From the NCBI RefSeq assembly GCF_009730915.1, contig NC_052477.1, positions 29,646,420 through 29,710,419 of the forward strand: DNA of 64,000 nucleotides, read 5' to 3'. Shown here piece after piece: positions 12,801-24,443 of the stretch. This stretch comes from Dioscorea cayenensis subsp. rotundata (taxonomy: Eukaryota; Streptophyta; Magnoliopsida; Dioscoreales; Dioscoreaceae). The position numbers and the translations under genes are program-made. The notes under the pieces were generated by a model. That model saw only the letters and a program-made list of their open reading frames with translations, did no database searches and was not told the DNA's origin. How positions within the stretch are numbered: position 1 is the first letter of the stretch; each line of letters starts with the position of its first letter.

Positions 12801-13664
12801 CACCAATTGATTAATGCAAAGGTTTGAATGAGCACCATAAGAAAGTCCCACAGATCCCGAAGCCCGACTAATTTCCTCCATTGCAATGCAATGATACAAG
12901 TAACCCAGCCCAAGGCCCCCATATTCCTCTATAAGAAAAAAACACAGAATTAAACTCCACTTGAAGAACACATACTCATAACATAAAAAAAAATTTAGAG
13001 TTAATATCATTGCAACGGATTTGGGAACGGGTCAAAACAATCCCAACAATGTAAAAATATTATATTTGAGCACAATGGAATTGAAGATCAACAGTTTTAC
13101 CAGGTGCAGTGATGCCATGAAGATTGAAATCGCCCATGAGTTTCCACAAGTTAACATCCTGGAATAAATACAACAAAATCACATATCATCACTGAAATTC
13201 TCACAAATTCTATATAATAAAAACACTCCCTTTTCAAAAAATAAAAAACACACCACCTTTGGAAAATTATTCGTCCTGTCCACCTCCGCTGCATGTGGAG
13301 CAATAGTTTCTTGTGCAAATTGAGCAACACTGTCCTTAAACTTCACAAACAACAAATCAAAACCAATCAAAACATTGGAAGTAAAAGCCAAGCCCTGCTC
13401 TTTTCCATGTAAAAGATGCAATTTTTTCATCCTTGCAACGCTAAAAACAACAGAAACTACAAACTAAAAGACTAAAAAAAAAAATCCTTTTTTTTTTCAT
13501 TAAATTAAGATCACGCTACTCTAACAAAAAGTATAGAGCATTGAAATTTTGAAAACCTGCTTCTGGGTATCATCGAAGAGGAGGGAGGTAGAGAAGCACG
13601 CCCTTCGCAAGCTCTGATTCCAAAGGGACGTCGCCAGACGCCTCACCGAGGAGATCCTCTGCAT
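9831..13664 (-). CDS. IVD: Isovaleryl-CoA dehydrogenase, mitochondrial
   Basis: A flavoprotein of the acyl-CoA dehydrogenase family that oxidises isovaleryl-CoA in leucine catabolism and passes electrons to ETF in the mitochondrial matrix. Fifteen exons in gene order: 13664-13557, 13340-13257, 13158-13101, 12928-12804, 12716-12672, 12424-12376, 12291-12182, 11938-11862, 11570-11520, 11431-11367, 10999-10845, 10745-10705, 10627-10573, 10280-10224 and 9977-9831. These sum to 1227 nt (408 residues, against about 409 in Arabidopsis) with every phase consistent. The N-terminus ([15 protein letters not shown]) is an Arg/Ser-rich transit peptide. Motifs are [39 protein letters not shown] (Glu is the IVD catalytic base), [12 protein letters not shown] and [12 protein letters not shown]. 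The gene converges on PBL26 with about 480 bp between stop codons. Confidence 0.97.
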
Positions 13665-13744
13665 CGTTGAAGCGGATTTCAGCGATTCGATTCAAGAGTT
13701 TTCTCTATCGAGCGAAAGCGAAAGCGAGAGCGAGAGCCAAACCA

Positions 13745-13767
13745 GAGAGAGAGAGAGAGAGAGAGAG
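13745..13767. repeat. (GA)n tract in the IVD leader
   Basis: A short GA repeat about 80 bp upstream of the IVD start; on the transcribed strand it is CT-rich, as is common in plant 5'UTRs. Confidence 0.85.
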
Positions 13768-13916
13768 CGAGGTGGAGTAGGAGATTGAAAGAGAGATAAC
13801 TACGGCACTATGGAGGGTGATTGGAGATGGACGCAAATCTCAAAGCAAATGGACGGTGATCTATGTGTTATTATTATGCGGGCATTTTGATAATGTTTTC
13901 GCTTCTTGATTGGTGA

Positions 13917-13924
13917 CACGTGGC
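13917..13924 (+). promoter_or_regulatory. G-box (CACGTGGC) upstream of IVD
   Basis: CACGTGGC lies about 250 bp upstream of the IVD start codon. IVD is known to be induced by darkness and sugar starvation in plants. A link through this site is inference. Confidence 0.35.
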
Positions 13925-15269
13925 AGCATTATCTGTTTTGGATAAATTGTGAATTAAGACTTATAAGAATCAGACAAAATACTACCGAATTACTATAAAA
14001 TATTTCTTAGTTATCTCTATTATTATAATCCTCCTTGATTTATATTAAAACATAAATTATCATTAAACAAAATTTTTTATTATAATTCCAATATTTATCC
14101 ACCTTTATTCTTATCCACTTGATCATGTTTAGATATCAAATTGGGTGAGAATTAAATCAACTTGTGGCCTTTTTCTTTTTCTTTTAAAAAAAATATTTTT
14201 ATCTTCTGTTTTTACTGATTTAATTTTTAAATTTTTTTGTTTTTGTTTTTTTAACCGTTTTAATTTTGGTATTCACTAACCACTCTAATTGTGTAATAAA
14301 TCCAAAATAAGCCCCACATCAACTTAAAAAAGAAATTTCATGTACATCCATCTCAATTAGGGGCACTACAATTAGTTATCATTATTTTAATATTATGGAT
14401 AAATAACTTCACACATATTTCAATATTTTAAATAGTATATATTATAAATAAACTGAACTTTTTTTATTATTAAAAATTAAACTATTATTTTTTAACATAA
14501 GAGTTAATAATACTACCATTCACCTGTTACCACGGCATCAGGCGTTAATATATCAACCCTTCCATTATAAACACCAATAACACCCATGTTTTTAGCATCA
14601 CTGAGAGCTATAAACATCCAAGTTTCAACAAATTGTTGATATGGCAACAAAAGGTTAAACTTATGGTAATTCTCATGCACTTGCCATGCTACATTGTCTC
14701 CATGCATCCCATGACTCCAGATAAACCACCCTTCATCATCTCCATGCAGAGGGGGGTGGGGTGGGGGTGTGTTCCCCCTCCCTTTCTGTTTTGTGACTTG
14801 TCCCTTGGAAATGGCAGTGGATGCTACCCTGCTAGGCAATTTTTTTTTATATATATATTTTTGAAAAGTGTGAAATGGTTTTATAAATTAATACATATAA
14901 TTTAAAATATATATTAAAAAAAATATATGAAATATTAAAAATTATATTTGTAAAAAAATATTTGTTAAAATCTTCAGTTAGACCCCTTTGAGTTTTTATT
15001 TAAGTGCTCTTAATAAACCTATGTTCTTAATTTTTAATTATTAAAATTAAAGATAATTTGACTAAGTGTATTTTTTTTAATTAAAAAACAGTTTAGTTTT
15101 GGAAAAAAATTCTATTTATAGATCGAATATTCAACTCATTTGAATATATATTTTTTCAAAATTTTTTTGAGACAAATGATATGTACAACCAATATTCAAC
15201 ATCTTTTGTACCCTGCTTTACATATATTCTTTATTTCAATAGTTTAAAAAAAACAAATAATATGTGCTA
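13925..15269. other. AT-rich intergenic DNA with one orphan open frame
   Basis: Mostly AT-rich with no recognisable gene. A 108-codon minus-strand frame (14839-14513) stands out because its upstream end is GC-rich and because the translation looks protein-like (for example NLLLPYQQFVETWMF and TPDAVVTGEW). I cannot assign it to a family and see no flanking exons; it could be a captured gene fragment. Confidence 0.5.
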
Positions 15270-15586
15270 TAAAATTTTGGTATAATACCCTAAATAATCC
15301 CTCTACTTAGGTCACTCTACCTTTTTAGTCTCTCTACTAGAAATACTCCCAACTAATCTCTCTATTTTTGAAAATGAGCTCATTTAATACTTCTACTATT
15401 AATCTTTTCTCAACTAGTCCCTCTAATATAGGGAATAATTAGGTCATTTTCAAAGCATAAAAAGACTAAATGGGCACATTTTCAAGAGTAGAGAAACTAA
15501 TTGGAAACATTTCTAAGTAAAAGGACTAAAAAAGTAAAATAACCTAAGTAAAGGGACCATTTAAGGTATTCTACCTAAAATTTTAA
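15270..15586. mobile_element. Foldback (long inverted-repeat) MITE-like element
   Basis: The left arm (about 15270-15420) is an imperfect reverse complement of the right arm (about 15440-15586). The outer ends read AAAATTTTGGTATAATACC and, on the opposite strand, AAAATTTTAGGTAGAATACC. Further in, CTCTACTTAGGTCACTCTACC pairs with a matching block near 15545. The element is about 320 bp, almost entirely paired arms, with no coding capacity. This is the form of a plant foldback MITE. The arms differ at many positions, so it is not a recent insertion. Confidence 0.65.
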
Positions 15587-16034
15587 ATATTTATAATTTT
15601 TATAATTTAAAATCAGCACCATTAAATTTTATATTCGGTTCCGCTACTGTCTCCATGTATATTTAAGCCCTTTAAGCTTAAAGCATTAGCATCTATCTCC
15701 AAGGACTGTGTGAATATATGTCCGAGAGAGGACAACAGCCAATATACATGCAAGTAATTAAAAAAAGACAGGAAAAAAAATCTATGGTTTCTCAAAGTGT
15801 ATGAATGGAAGGAATAAAACTGACCCAAAAGTATACATTGTTCTCAAATGCATGTCTAAGAGACGAAAAAAGAGGAAACAAACAAAAAGTAGTGCATTTA
15901 TCCCTCTCAAGCTTACTTGGCGGATTCACCAAAATTATAATCCTGTGAAGAGATTTTTTTTCCTAAATATGTATATTTTCCATTCAATTTAGAATAATAT
16001 ATGCCCACACTTGGTTAGTCCAATAATAAAAACT

Positions 16035-16228
16035 AATGGCGTTTGAGTCAATTAGTATAGAGTCCTTTGGGTAGGACGTTCATTTTGAAGAAGACCCGGT
16101 ATCGAATCTCATGTCCTGTGCAAAGTGAGGACACGTGGGTCGGCGTTAAACTTTACTCCCCACATGTGCACGTCTCTGGGATTTTGGTGCTAGTTGTCTT
16201 TCTCAAAAAAAAATAAAATAAAATAAAA

Positions 16229-16230
<2 letters not shown>
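16035..16230 (+). mobile_element. tRNA-derived SINE (candidate)
   Basis: This unit has the layout of a tRNA-derived SINE. An A-box-like stretch (16045-16062, TCAATTAGTATAGAGTCC) is followed about 40 bp later by a good B box (GGTATCGAATCTC, starting near 16102). A non-tRNA body containing CACATGTGCACGTCTCTGG comes next, and the unit ends in an A-rich tail from about 16205 that runs into an (AAT)n tract. I could not define a target-site duplication. Confidence 0.6.

Positions 16231-16266
<36 letters not shown>
16231..16266. repeat. (AAT)n microsatellite at a SINE tail
   Basis: A triplet array directly follows the A-rich tail of the SINE-like unit, a common place for microsatellites to arise. 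Confidence 0.9.
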
Positions 16267-16269
<3 letters not shown>

Positions 16270-16674
16270 GCATTTAATAGTGCATGGACAACCAGAACAT
16301 GTGTGGATTTAAAAACCCTCCCTCCAAATGGTATTGTTCATGCATTATTCCGAGACCTAAGGTACTATTTATAATACTATTTAAACCGATTTCGATGGAT
16401 CCCCTGTGTGAAGAATTATATTTTTCTCTTAAAAATTATATAGTAAAAAAATTTATTAGTTCGGTATAATCTTTGTAAATCATGTGGGCCTATACATGTT
16501 ACCGACTTTCATTACCTCATATAGTGCTTACTAGAGTTAATAAGCCTCTAGAGAATCGATAAAACATCATAATTAATACACATTTATACCTACCTGTCTT
16601 TTTGATAAATCTTTAGGTGAGAGTGTTTATCGTCTATTGTCAATATATATATGTATATATTACCAACGACATCT

Positions 16675-16822
16675 TAATTTCTTAGCACATAGTCCTCTGA
16701 ATAGGATATTTGTATCATATGGACTGGGTTCAACCATCAGTTCATATAAGATGAAAACAATAATGCATTGAGAGAATAACTCCGCCACTTATATACACCC
16801 CTAATATCCACTAAAAAAAAAC
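16675..16822 (+). mobile_element. Second SINE-like unit
   Basis: It has the same layout as the unit at 16035: TAGTCCTCTGAATAGGATA resembles the first unit's AGTCCTTTGGGTAGGAC, then a B box (GGGTTCAACCATC near 16727) and a short body ending in an A run at about 16812. The sequence is divergent, so this is either an older copy or a related family. Confidence 0.45.
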
Positions 16823-17259
16823 ATATTACTCCGGCATATAGTTTTGCTGAAGATCAATAATGGCCTCTATAAAATTTAAATAACCACATTTAAAAAAAAA
16901 AGAAAAGAAATTCACGTGAGATTATAATGATGATGATGAGGATGATTAAATGCATACAATGATATCCTTCTATTTTTTTTTCTTTCAATTTTAGTTTATG
17001 ACAACCAATCCTTAAAACCACTCAAATAGTATAATAGTATAATACCATGGCCCTTTTTTACTAGAGTATTTTCAATTTAATTTTTATTATATATTTATTT
17101 TAATAAAGTATTTTTATAATTTTCAATTTATTTCATAATTTTCAATGTGAGAGATCCGTATTGTACCGGAGAGAATCAATGAAAGAATAATTCAAAATTA
17201 TTTTTATAACAATATATTTTAATTAAAATTTTTTTCTAAAAATCAATCACAGTTTAGTT

Positions 17260-17420
17260 TATTAGTATCGGATTTATTATTAAAATTTTTTTGTTCCATT
17301 AAAAAAAACTGATTTAAATCTCAGCTCATATAATATGAAAATACATGTGTTTTAACTAGTTATGTGTACTTATCTTTTTGACCTGTGATTTATTTATATT
17401 TATATTAAAAAAAATCAAGT
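17260..17420 (+). mobile_element. Third, very diverged SINE-like unit
   Basis: It shares the segment after the B-box position with the second unit (CAGCTCATATAATATGAAAA here, CAGTTCATATAAGATGAAAA there) and ends in an A-rich stretch. Internal promoter boxes are weak, so confidence is low. Confidence 0.3.
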
Positions 17421-18070
17421 AACAAAACTTACATGCACCAATAACAATTTAAAAAACAAAGGTGCCAACTTTATGCATTTATTAACTGTTCATTTGTTGG
17501 TTTTCTAAGATTTTTATAGCAACATCAACTTGCCCATCCATTACCAATCAAATCTAAACCTTGTCCATGAAGGAACCACTCTATTCATTGAATTTGTGTG
17601 TAAAAGTATCAATCCGTGCAAAAAGCGTCTAGATTTTCCGTACCTAATCTCAACCGTTTATTTCTTCAGCACGAATCTCAACACCATATGGGACCGGCTC
17701 AGATAGACTGAAGATGATACCGCCTCCGGAACCAAGCACGCCAAACATGTACTTTTGGTGCGCCCATAGATTCCATTCCCATGCTCTTCTATTTCCTTCA
17801 AACAGGAAGAGTTCAAACCCAACCAATAAAAACCCGACACGTTTCGGACACTGAAGACGTTCTAAATCTAATTGGTTGACATGCTGTTTCCTGTTTAGTA
17901 TAAGCTCAAACCCCTCACTCAGTGTCAAACTCTCCAATTGGTCATGCCTCAGCCACTGATACAAAACCCATTGGACCTCACGGCCCACATCCCAAGAAAT
18001 CTCAGCCGCACATTACTTATGCGGGCCCCACCAAAGCCTCATCCTGACCCTTCATCTCACACGCACGACG

Positions 18071-18078
18071 TATATAAA
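18071..18078 (+). promoter_or_regulatory. TATA box of the DOG1-domain gene
   Basis: TATATAAA lies 41 bp upstream of the chosen start codon. With normal TATA spacing transcription would begin near 18100, leaving a leader of only about 10 nt. This also argues against an upstream in-frame ATG at 17938. Confidence 0.55.
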
Positions 18079-18111
18079 GAAGAACAAGAGCTTCGTCCTC
18101 GAGCTGCAACA

Positions 18112-18900
18112 ATGGCGTCCACAAGCGAGCATTTCTCAAAGTTCTTCGAGTGCTGGCTCGCAGAGCAAGACCGAGACCTCCAAGCCCTCCGAGAAGCCGC
18201 CGCAGAGCCAGCACCGGGTTCCGAAGCCGCCGCTGAGATCGAAGAACTCCGGCTCCGGCAACTCATCATTCGAGTGATGGAACACTACGAGTACTACTAC
18301 AAAGCAAAAGGGCAGTCTGCGAAGAGGGACGTGGTGGCGATGTTCTCGCCGAAGTGGACGAGCTCGACGGAGAACCTGTTTATCTGGGTCGGAGGGTGGA
18401 GGCCGAGCTCGGCCGTTCATATCCTCTACTCAAAGTCAGGGATCCAGTTCGAGTTGAAGTTGAATGAAGTTATTAGTGGGATGGAGACGAGGGATTTGGC
18501 CGGACTTTCGCCGGAGCAGCTGAAGATGGTGGATGAGTTGCAGAGGAGGGTGATAAAGAAGGAGAGAGAGATAACGGAGGAGGAAGCGAAGGTGCAGGAG
18601 AAGGTGGCGAACAGGAAGATGGTGGAGGCGGTGGATGTGATGACGGAGATGGTGGAGAGGGAGGTGGAGATGGTGGAGAAGATGGAGGAGGAGATGAAGA
18701 GGAGGAGAGGAGATATGGAGAGAGTGCTAGAGAAGGCGGATGGGTTGAGAATGGAGACGATGAAGGAGATTGTGGAGATGTTGAAGCCCATGCAAGCTGT
18801 TCATTTCTTGATTGCTGCTGTTGAGTTGCTTCTCAGGGTTCATGAGTTTGGTGTCGCCAAAGATGCCGCCGCCGCCGCCGCCGCCGGCGTTCGACGGTGA
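18112..18900 (+). CDS. DOG1-domain protein (seed-dormancy/TGA-like regulator)
   Basis: A single-exon gene of 262 residues. The DOG1 domain covers about residues 8-230: it opens with FFECWLAEQDRDL, has the core FSPKWTSSTENLFIWVGGW followed by RPSSAVHILYS, and continues into a long charged helix. The family is shared by DOG1-like proteins and, fused to bZIP, TGA factors; no bZIP is present here, so this is a stand-alone DOG1-like protein. In Arabidopsis, DOG1 binds PP2C phosphatases and haem in dormancy control, but the role of this paralogue is not determinable. I chose ATG 18112 because the domain starts soon after it and a TATA box lies just upstream. The C-terminus carries an eight-alanine run encoded by GCC repeats. 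Confidence 0.9.
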   Translation: MASTSEHFSKFFECWLAEQDRDLQALREAAAEPAPGSEAAAEIEELRLRQLIIRVMEHYEYYYKAKGQSAKRDVVAMFSPKWTSSTENLFIWVGGWRPSSAVHILYSKSGIQFELKLNEVISGMETRDLAGLSPEQLKMVDELQRRVIKKEREITEEEAKVQEKVANRKMVEAVDVMTEMVEREVEMVEKMEEEMKRRRGDMERVLEKADGLRMETMKEIVEMLKPMQAVHFLIAAVELLLRVHEFGVAKDAAAAAAAGVRR

Positions 18901-19350
18901 GGTTGACTTGACCTTTTTGGTCAACTTCTTTCATTTGCTGCTTCTCTGTTTCACTAGCTTTTATTTTCAAGTGTTTTTAATATAAGAGACCTTTTGAGGT
19001 TTATTCTGGAGAGTTTATTTGAATAAATATAATGGTACTTGTTTTGGAGAATTCATGCTTGATCGATTGATTAATGGTGAAGCAAAAAAAGGAATTGAAG
19101 ATGTATACCATTTACCAACAATGGACTCAATAGTTTTGTTTTACAATTTAAGATCCAGCAAAAAAGACTAAGATACAAAATAATAACATGCTACAAAGTT
19201 CATCTGGCTTTTGAGTCCATTTGTTGTGTCAGTAGTCAGTTCTTGAAAGGGTTCTAACCTCATAATTGTATTTCTTTTCTTGTGCCTCTTTGGGTCAGTA
19301 AGCAACCCTCGGCAAAAGGGAAAAAAAAATAGGCCTCAACATGGACGTGA
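18901..19350. other. Spacer between convergent genes
   Basis: About 450 bp holding the 3'UTRs of the DOG1-domain gene and of P58IPK. No other feature is seen. Confidence 0.7.
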
Positions 19351-20766
19351 TCAAAAATTGAAGCCGCCGAATCCTCCGCCGGGAAATCCACCTTCAAAGT
19401 GAAAGGTGAATTGTTGTCCTCCGGCGCCGAAGGGATTGAAGCCACCGCCGCCACCTCCCATTCCCGTATCCATGTCGTCAATGTCCTCACCTCTGTCGTA
19501 TCTTACACGCTTATCTTCATCGCCGAGTACCTTCCAAAGAATGGCAAGAACTTAGAATCAGAAATCCAATTTATTCAATCAATATGAAGGACCTAGGGCT
19601 TTTACTCAAGTTTTCATTTGTTTTCTAGGATATGATTGAACAAGTAGCTCTAGAAACAAAGAAATGATCTTGCAGCTACCATTTTCATTTGCTGTGTCTA
19701 TTGATCTTTTGTAATTAATAACTCAAGTAGCATTAACCATATTAAGATGACGACTGTGGAAGCCAACTTTTAGATTTACCTCATATGCAGCAGCAATTTC
19801 GCGAAACTGGGCCTCTGCTTCCTCACTGTTGTCCACATTTTTATCTGGATGCCACTGCAATGCAAGTTTCTTGTAGGCACGTTTAATTTCCGCAACGGAA
19901 GCGGTCTTGGGAATCCCCAGGATTTTGTACCAATCCTTGCGTTTGCTCAACTTCAATGACTTCTCAGCCTTCCTAAGTGCTTCTCGGATGTTCATGTCCT
20001 GTAAATTCAGGATATCCATTATGACTAGAGAAGTTTATATAGATCCAAATATTCCCAGTTTATCTTCAATAAGATGCAGTAATGGTTGACAAACAAGCTT
20101 TTATATGAAAACAAATGACAAGAACTGTCAGTTATGACTTCGAGAATACATGACTCAAAATATATATGAACACTCTAAGATGTTAATTAGCAATCTGCTT
20201 TTATGGTCCTCATTAGTAACATTACTATTAAACTTAAAATCAAGTTCCAAAGTTTAATCCAGGCCTTGAGAGGTATATTCAGAATTAGCATACAACAGCA
20301 CCAAAATCCAACACACTCACACACACACACACACAAGTGCTTTCACAAGTATAAATTTTCACAATTCCTAATTATTTAAGTAATCTGAAGATATTTATCA
20401 AATTAACTCATAACTATCATTTCAAAATTTCAATGTCATCAGGTCTAATATGTCCAACATGATATATGAAGAGGCCAAACACCAAGTTGGAAAAAAAAAA
20501 TTTATATATGGAACTCAATCAGATGGAAAGGAAGGTCACAGTAAAAACAACAGTATCTGATCATTTCGAAAGTGTCCATAAAAGCTACATAACACACCTG
20601 GGGAGACTTTTGAGCTGCTGACTTCAGATCCTCCACAGCCCCCTCCCAGTCTTCCGTTATAAGTTTAGCTTTGCCTCGCTGTAAAGGAAGTAAAAGATAC
20701 AATAGCGGTTAAGTTAATAATGCAAGACCAAAACATAAAATTGACATGATAGGGCAATCTGTGCTT

Positions 20767-20807
<41 letters not shown>

Positions 20808-23555
20808 GGATAAAATCTAGGGCGCTTGTGAGAAAAACTGAAGCCCAACCTGAGCAAACAAATAAAAGAGACCTCCTGACAATGAATAACCTTCTTCAAG
20901 TTGTGATGTTCAACAGTCACAAGCCTTAACCTTAAGGTTTATTGTACTAGATCATACAGATTCTTAGCTCACTTTAAGCAACTTCAAGCTTTAAAGGAGG
21001 CTGGGTTTCATTCTTGAGCAAATTGTATAAGGGCATATAAATTTAGGCTCATCATGTGTAACTGGCAAGCAACACCAGTTGGTAATTGGGATTTCACTTA
21101 TAAATGGATGAGTGGTTCAAAACAAGTATATCTGGATATACTCTTGCAAAAAGAATCCATCCTAACAGACCTGAAAAAGAGCCTCAACAAGCTCTCCATC
21201 AATCTCAAGTGCTTCTGTGCAGCTGTCGACAGCATCCTTTCCTCGGCCAAGATCAACCAAGACCTTACATAAACCAAGGTGAAGATGCACATTATGTGCA
21301 GTATGAATTGGGTCCAAAGCAAGAGCTGCCCGGAAGTCCTCCACAGCCATACGCAGTTTACCCTTTGCAGCATTGTCTTCTGCCTGCAAAAATGACATGC
21401 ACCCAGGTGTAACAATTGAAGCATAAAGTAATCATGGTGACAACAGTAAAGGTCATCCAAACTCATCCAGCCTTCAAACATTTAACATACACTCTTAGTC
21501 TTCTTCAACAAATTTTTCAATCCAAAATATGCTTTTTTCAGTTCAGCATGTTCAGGATCCAGCCGCAGTCCTTTATGATAGTGCCTGAAGAAAAATGGAC
21601 GAGCATAGTAAGTATACCAAATTTCAAACCCAAGTGTATTTTTTTGTTCTCTTTCCAACAAGGAATAACAGAAAATAAAAGCGCTGCAAACTACATGTCA
21701 CCATGCTCAGGCAACTTAAAGGAATAAACACTAATTATTTCACTAATTCTTACAAAAGTTTTACACCTTGGCAAGAGACATTTAGAGCTCCAAGATATAT
21801 GATTCATGTGAAAGGTTTTATCAAACAAACCTGGAAGCTACATCATGGTCGGAGAGATAATAGTATGCACGACCACGAAGCAATAGGGCGTCCAAGTTAT
21901 TCTCATCTTCTTTGAGTATGTACCCAGTCTCTGTAATAGCACTTGAGTAATCTTTCACTCCCAACAACAATTTCACTTTAAGGAACTTTGCCTAAATATA
22001 TGAAGCACAATTAATACATGACAAGTATAAAAAATTTCTTTTCCCAAACACTTTAAGGAGAAGATTAATTTGAATAAATACCTCCAAACAACCAGGAGAA
22101 AATACAAGAACAACTTTGTCAATGTAATCCAAAGCTTTAGAGTATTCATTTGACTCAAAAAGACTATATGCCGAATCTAATGCACTTTGTGCTTGTAATA
22201 ACTGAGACAGATCCTTTTCTGCAGAAGAAGTTCCAGGCTTTAGATCCAAAAACTTCTTGTAGTTCACCTCAGATTCTTCAAATCTACATCACTCACAATT
22301 AGCAAACAATTTTGATCAAACAATATGAAGTAAAGCAAACATCATCATCATGTAACATGTCGACTGTTTATGACTAATTTATGCCAAGATACCAGAAACT
22401 ATCACCTTTGGGTTGTCAAGGACTCAAGGATATGGATGTGACATATGTCCATGTACCATCAAAACCCAATTTCTCATGGAAATCAACTAGCTTACCTTTC
22501 ATAAGTCCAATAACATATAATAATCATATTTTTCACACATTTGTCACTTTTAAAGGTCTAGCATATAGAAAATAACAATACGGAACAGCTGAAAGACAGA
22601 GAATATGAAATTGTTTATGGGATCCTTCCTAGTTCCTACCATTCACGATGCAATGTATAAGAACCCAAAACAAACATGAAAATTATGTTGAGAAAGCCAC
22701 TGTCATCCATGATAACTACATCTTCCATATTTTATTTTATTTTATTTTATTTTATTTTTTTATTATTTGGTTATTTAGGATCCTGTTCCTGTTCTTCTCA
22801 TATTGCATACAAAAAAAACCACCCCATCTGTGCTACATTCATCTAAGTCAGGAGTAAGGACCATATGGCAAAAGGGCACACACTAATTTGACCACAAAAA
22901 ATTAACTACAAGTGAAGTTAAAATTTAAATAACTTCCAAATAGCAATAGAGATCAAGAGTCTCAAGGTGATAGCAACTCCATTGAAAAGTTAAAACAACA
23001 ATAACATTACGCTGTATTACCTACACAGATGGCGAAGAACAGAAGCACGCTGCAAATAAGCCTCCGAAAGCTTAGGATCCGATTCAATTGCAGCATTCAG
23101 AAGTCCTAGCGCCTCACCATACTGTTTCGCCTTCAATGTTTCAGACGCTCTTCTCAACAAAGAGGCAGCATCTTCTGCAGATCACATAAACAGTTATGGT
23201 CAAGAATATTACAATGATATATTGAATCAAACATAGGAAAATCTTCTTTTCTTCTCATTTCCAAGCACGCGTTCTCTCTGACCTAATTCAAAGATTCAAT
23301 TTTTATACACAAATAACAATCTGGAAAGCGGGATTCTCTTCAGGTTTGACTTAGCAAAAGCATGCAACCACACAATTGTTTCCATAAGAGAAACATCAAT
23401 GCAAACACTCAATAACTTAATCTACACAAAAACTACAATGAATCTGAAGACAAACCATGGCAGACGACGTAGAGAAATTGGAAGGCGGCCAGCATATGGA
23501 TGGCAAGAAGCAAGAACAGCCGTCCAGGACCCAAGAAGGGCCTCACCGACGCCAT
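19351..23555 (-). CDS. P58IPK: ER co-chaperone P58IPK (DnaJ protein with TPR repeats)
   Basis: Nine exons in gene order: 23555-23456, 23174-23021, 22283-22082, 21991-21831, 21584-21491, 21383-21171, 20678-20598, 19998-19780 and 19530-19351. They total 1404 nt (467 residues; Arabidopsis about 482) with all phases in agreement. The N-terminus ([19 protein letters not shown]) is an ER signal sequence. A series of TPR repeats follows. The J domain near the C-terminus carries [10 protein letters not shown] and WHPDKN (HPD motif), and a Gly/Phe-rich tail ends in GGFGGFNF. The family is the plant counterpart of DNAJC3, a lumenal BiP partner that takes part in the unfolded-protein response and has been linked to virus infection. 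The gene lies tail-to-tail with the DOG1-domain gene. Confidence 0.96.
20770..20802. repeat. (TA)n microsatellite in a P58IPK intron
   Basis: An uninterrupted TA array within the intron between exons 6 and 7. Confidence 0.9.
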
Positions 23556-24443
23556 TAGAGAAAGAGGAGAGAAGAGAAGGATCCCCTTCTCCACTGAATC
23601 CAAGCCCCAAACCCTGAATTTTTGGTGCGCTAATTCAATGATCCAAAAAAAAAAAGGCACCAATTTTATACATTGGTTCGCTATTGAACACGTTGCAATC
23701 TCCAATGGCTGTTTGCCACGTGTGCGAATCGAGTTGCATGTTTTTCATTTTTTTAAATTTATAAAATCTTGCAATAAAGTCCAATGATTTTTGATGAATA
23801 ATTTTTGGAGAGAAATTCTCATGGATGATATTTTTTTATTTATAAAAGTTTCTCATATTTTCATTTTGGCTGTATTTAGGTTTTTTTTTGGGGTATTTGT
23901 TTGGTTCGTGGTAATAATATATTACTATGTAACATAAATAACTGTGGTAATATAAATGAGAATATTATATGGTTAAAAATATTGTCGTAATTTGATATAA
24001 CTATGTTTAGTTGGTAACTTTTATTATTGGGAATATTTTATTATTGTGTTATGAAATTATCACATATTTAATAATTCAAAATAGACACTAAATTTGATGG
24101 TAATAAGATTATTAACTTTCTTAATAATATAATATTATCTTATCACTCGTATAATATCAAATGTGTTAATCTTTCTACATTACCACGAACCGTCTTTACA
24201 TCTAATATTATCTAATATATTCAATATTTTCAAAATATGTTATAATAATAATAATATAAGAACTTAATCCTCCAGAGGTTCTATAAATTAGAGTCCCATA
24301 AATTAAAGCACTTCAAGAAAAATGAAGAAATTAATTTTGGAAACGCTTGTAAATATCTGTTGATACATACTTTGTTCTTACAACAGCTTCGAATGCACAC
24401 AATAACAAAAAAGAGCAGGATAATTTTAGTAGAAATTTTCAAG
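23556..24443. other. P58IPK promoter and spacer
   Basis: This region is AT-rich (especially 23760-24260), without exons. It includes the upstream region of P58IPK and the 3'UTR of the RING-H2 gene, both on the minus strand. Confidence 0.65.
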
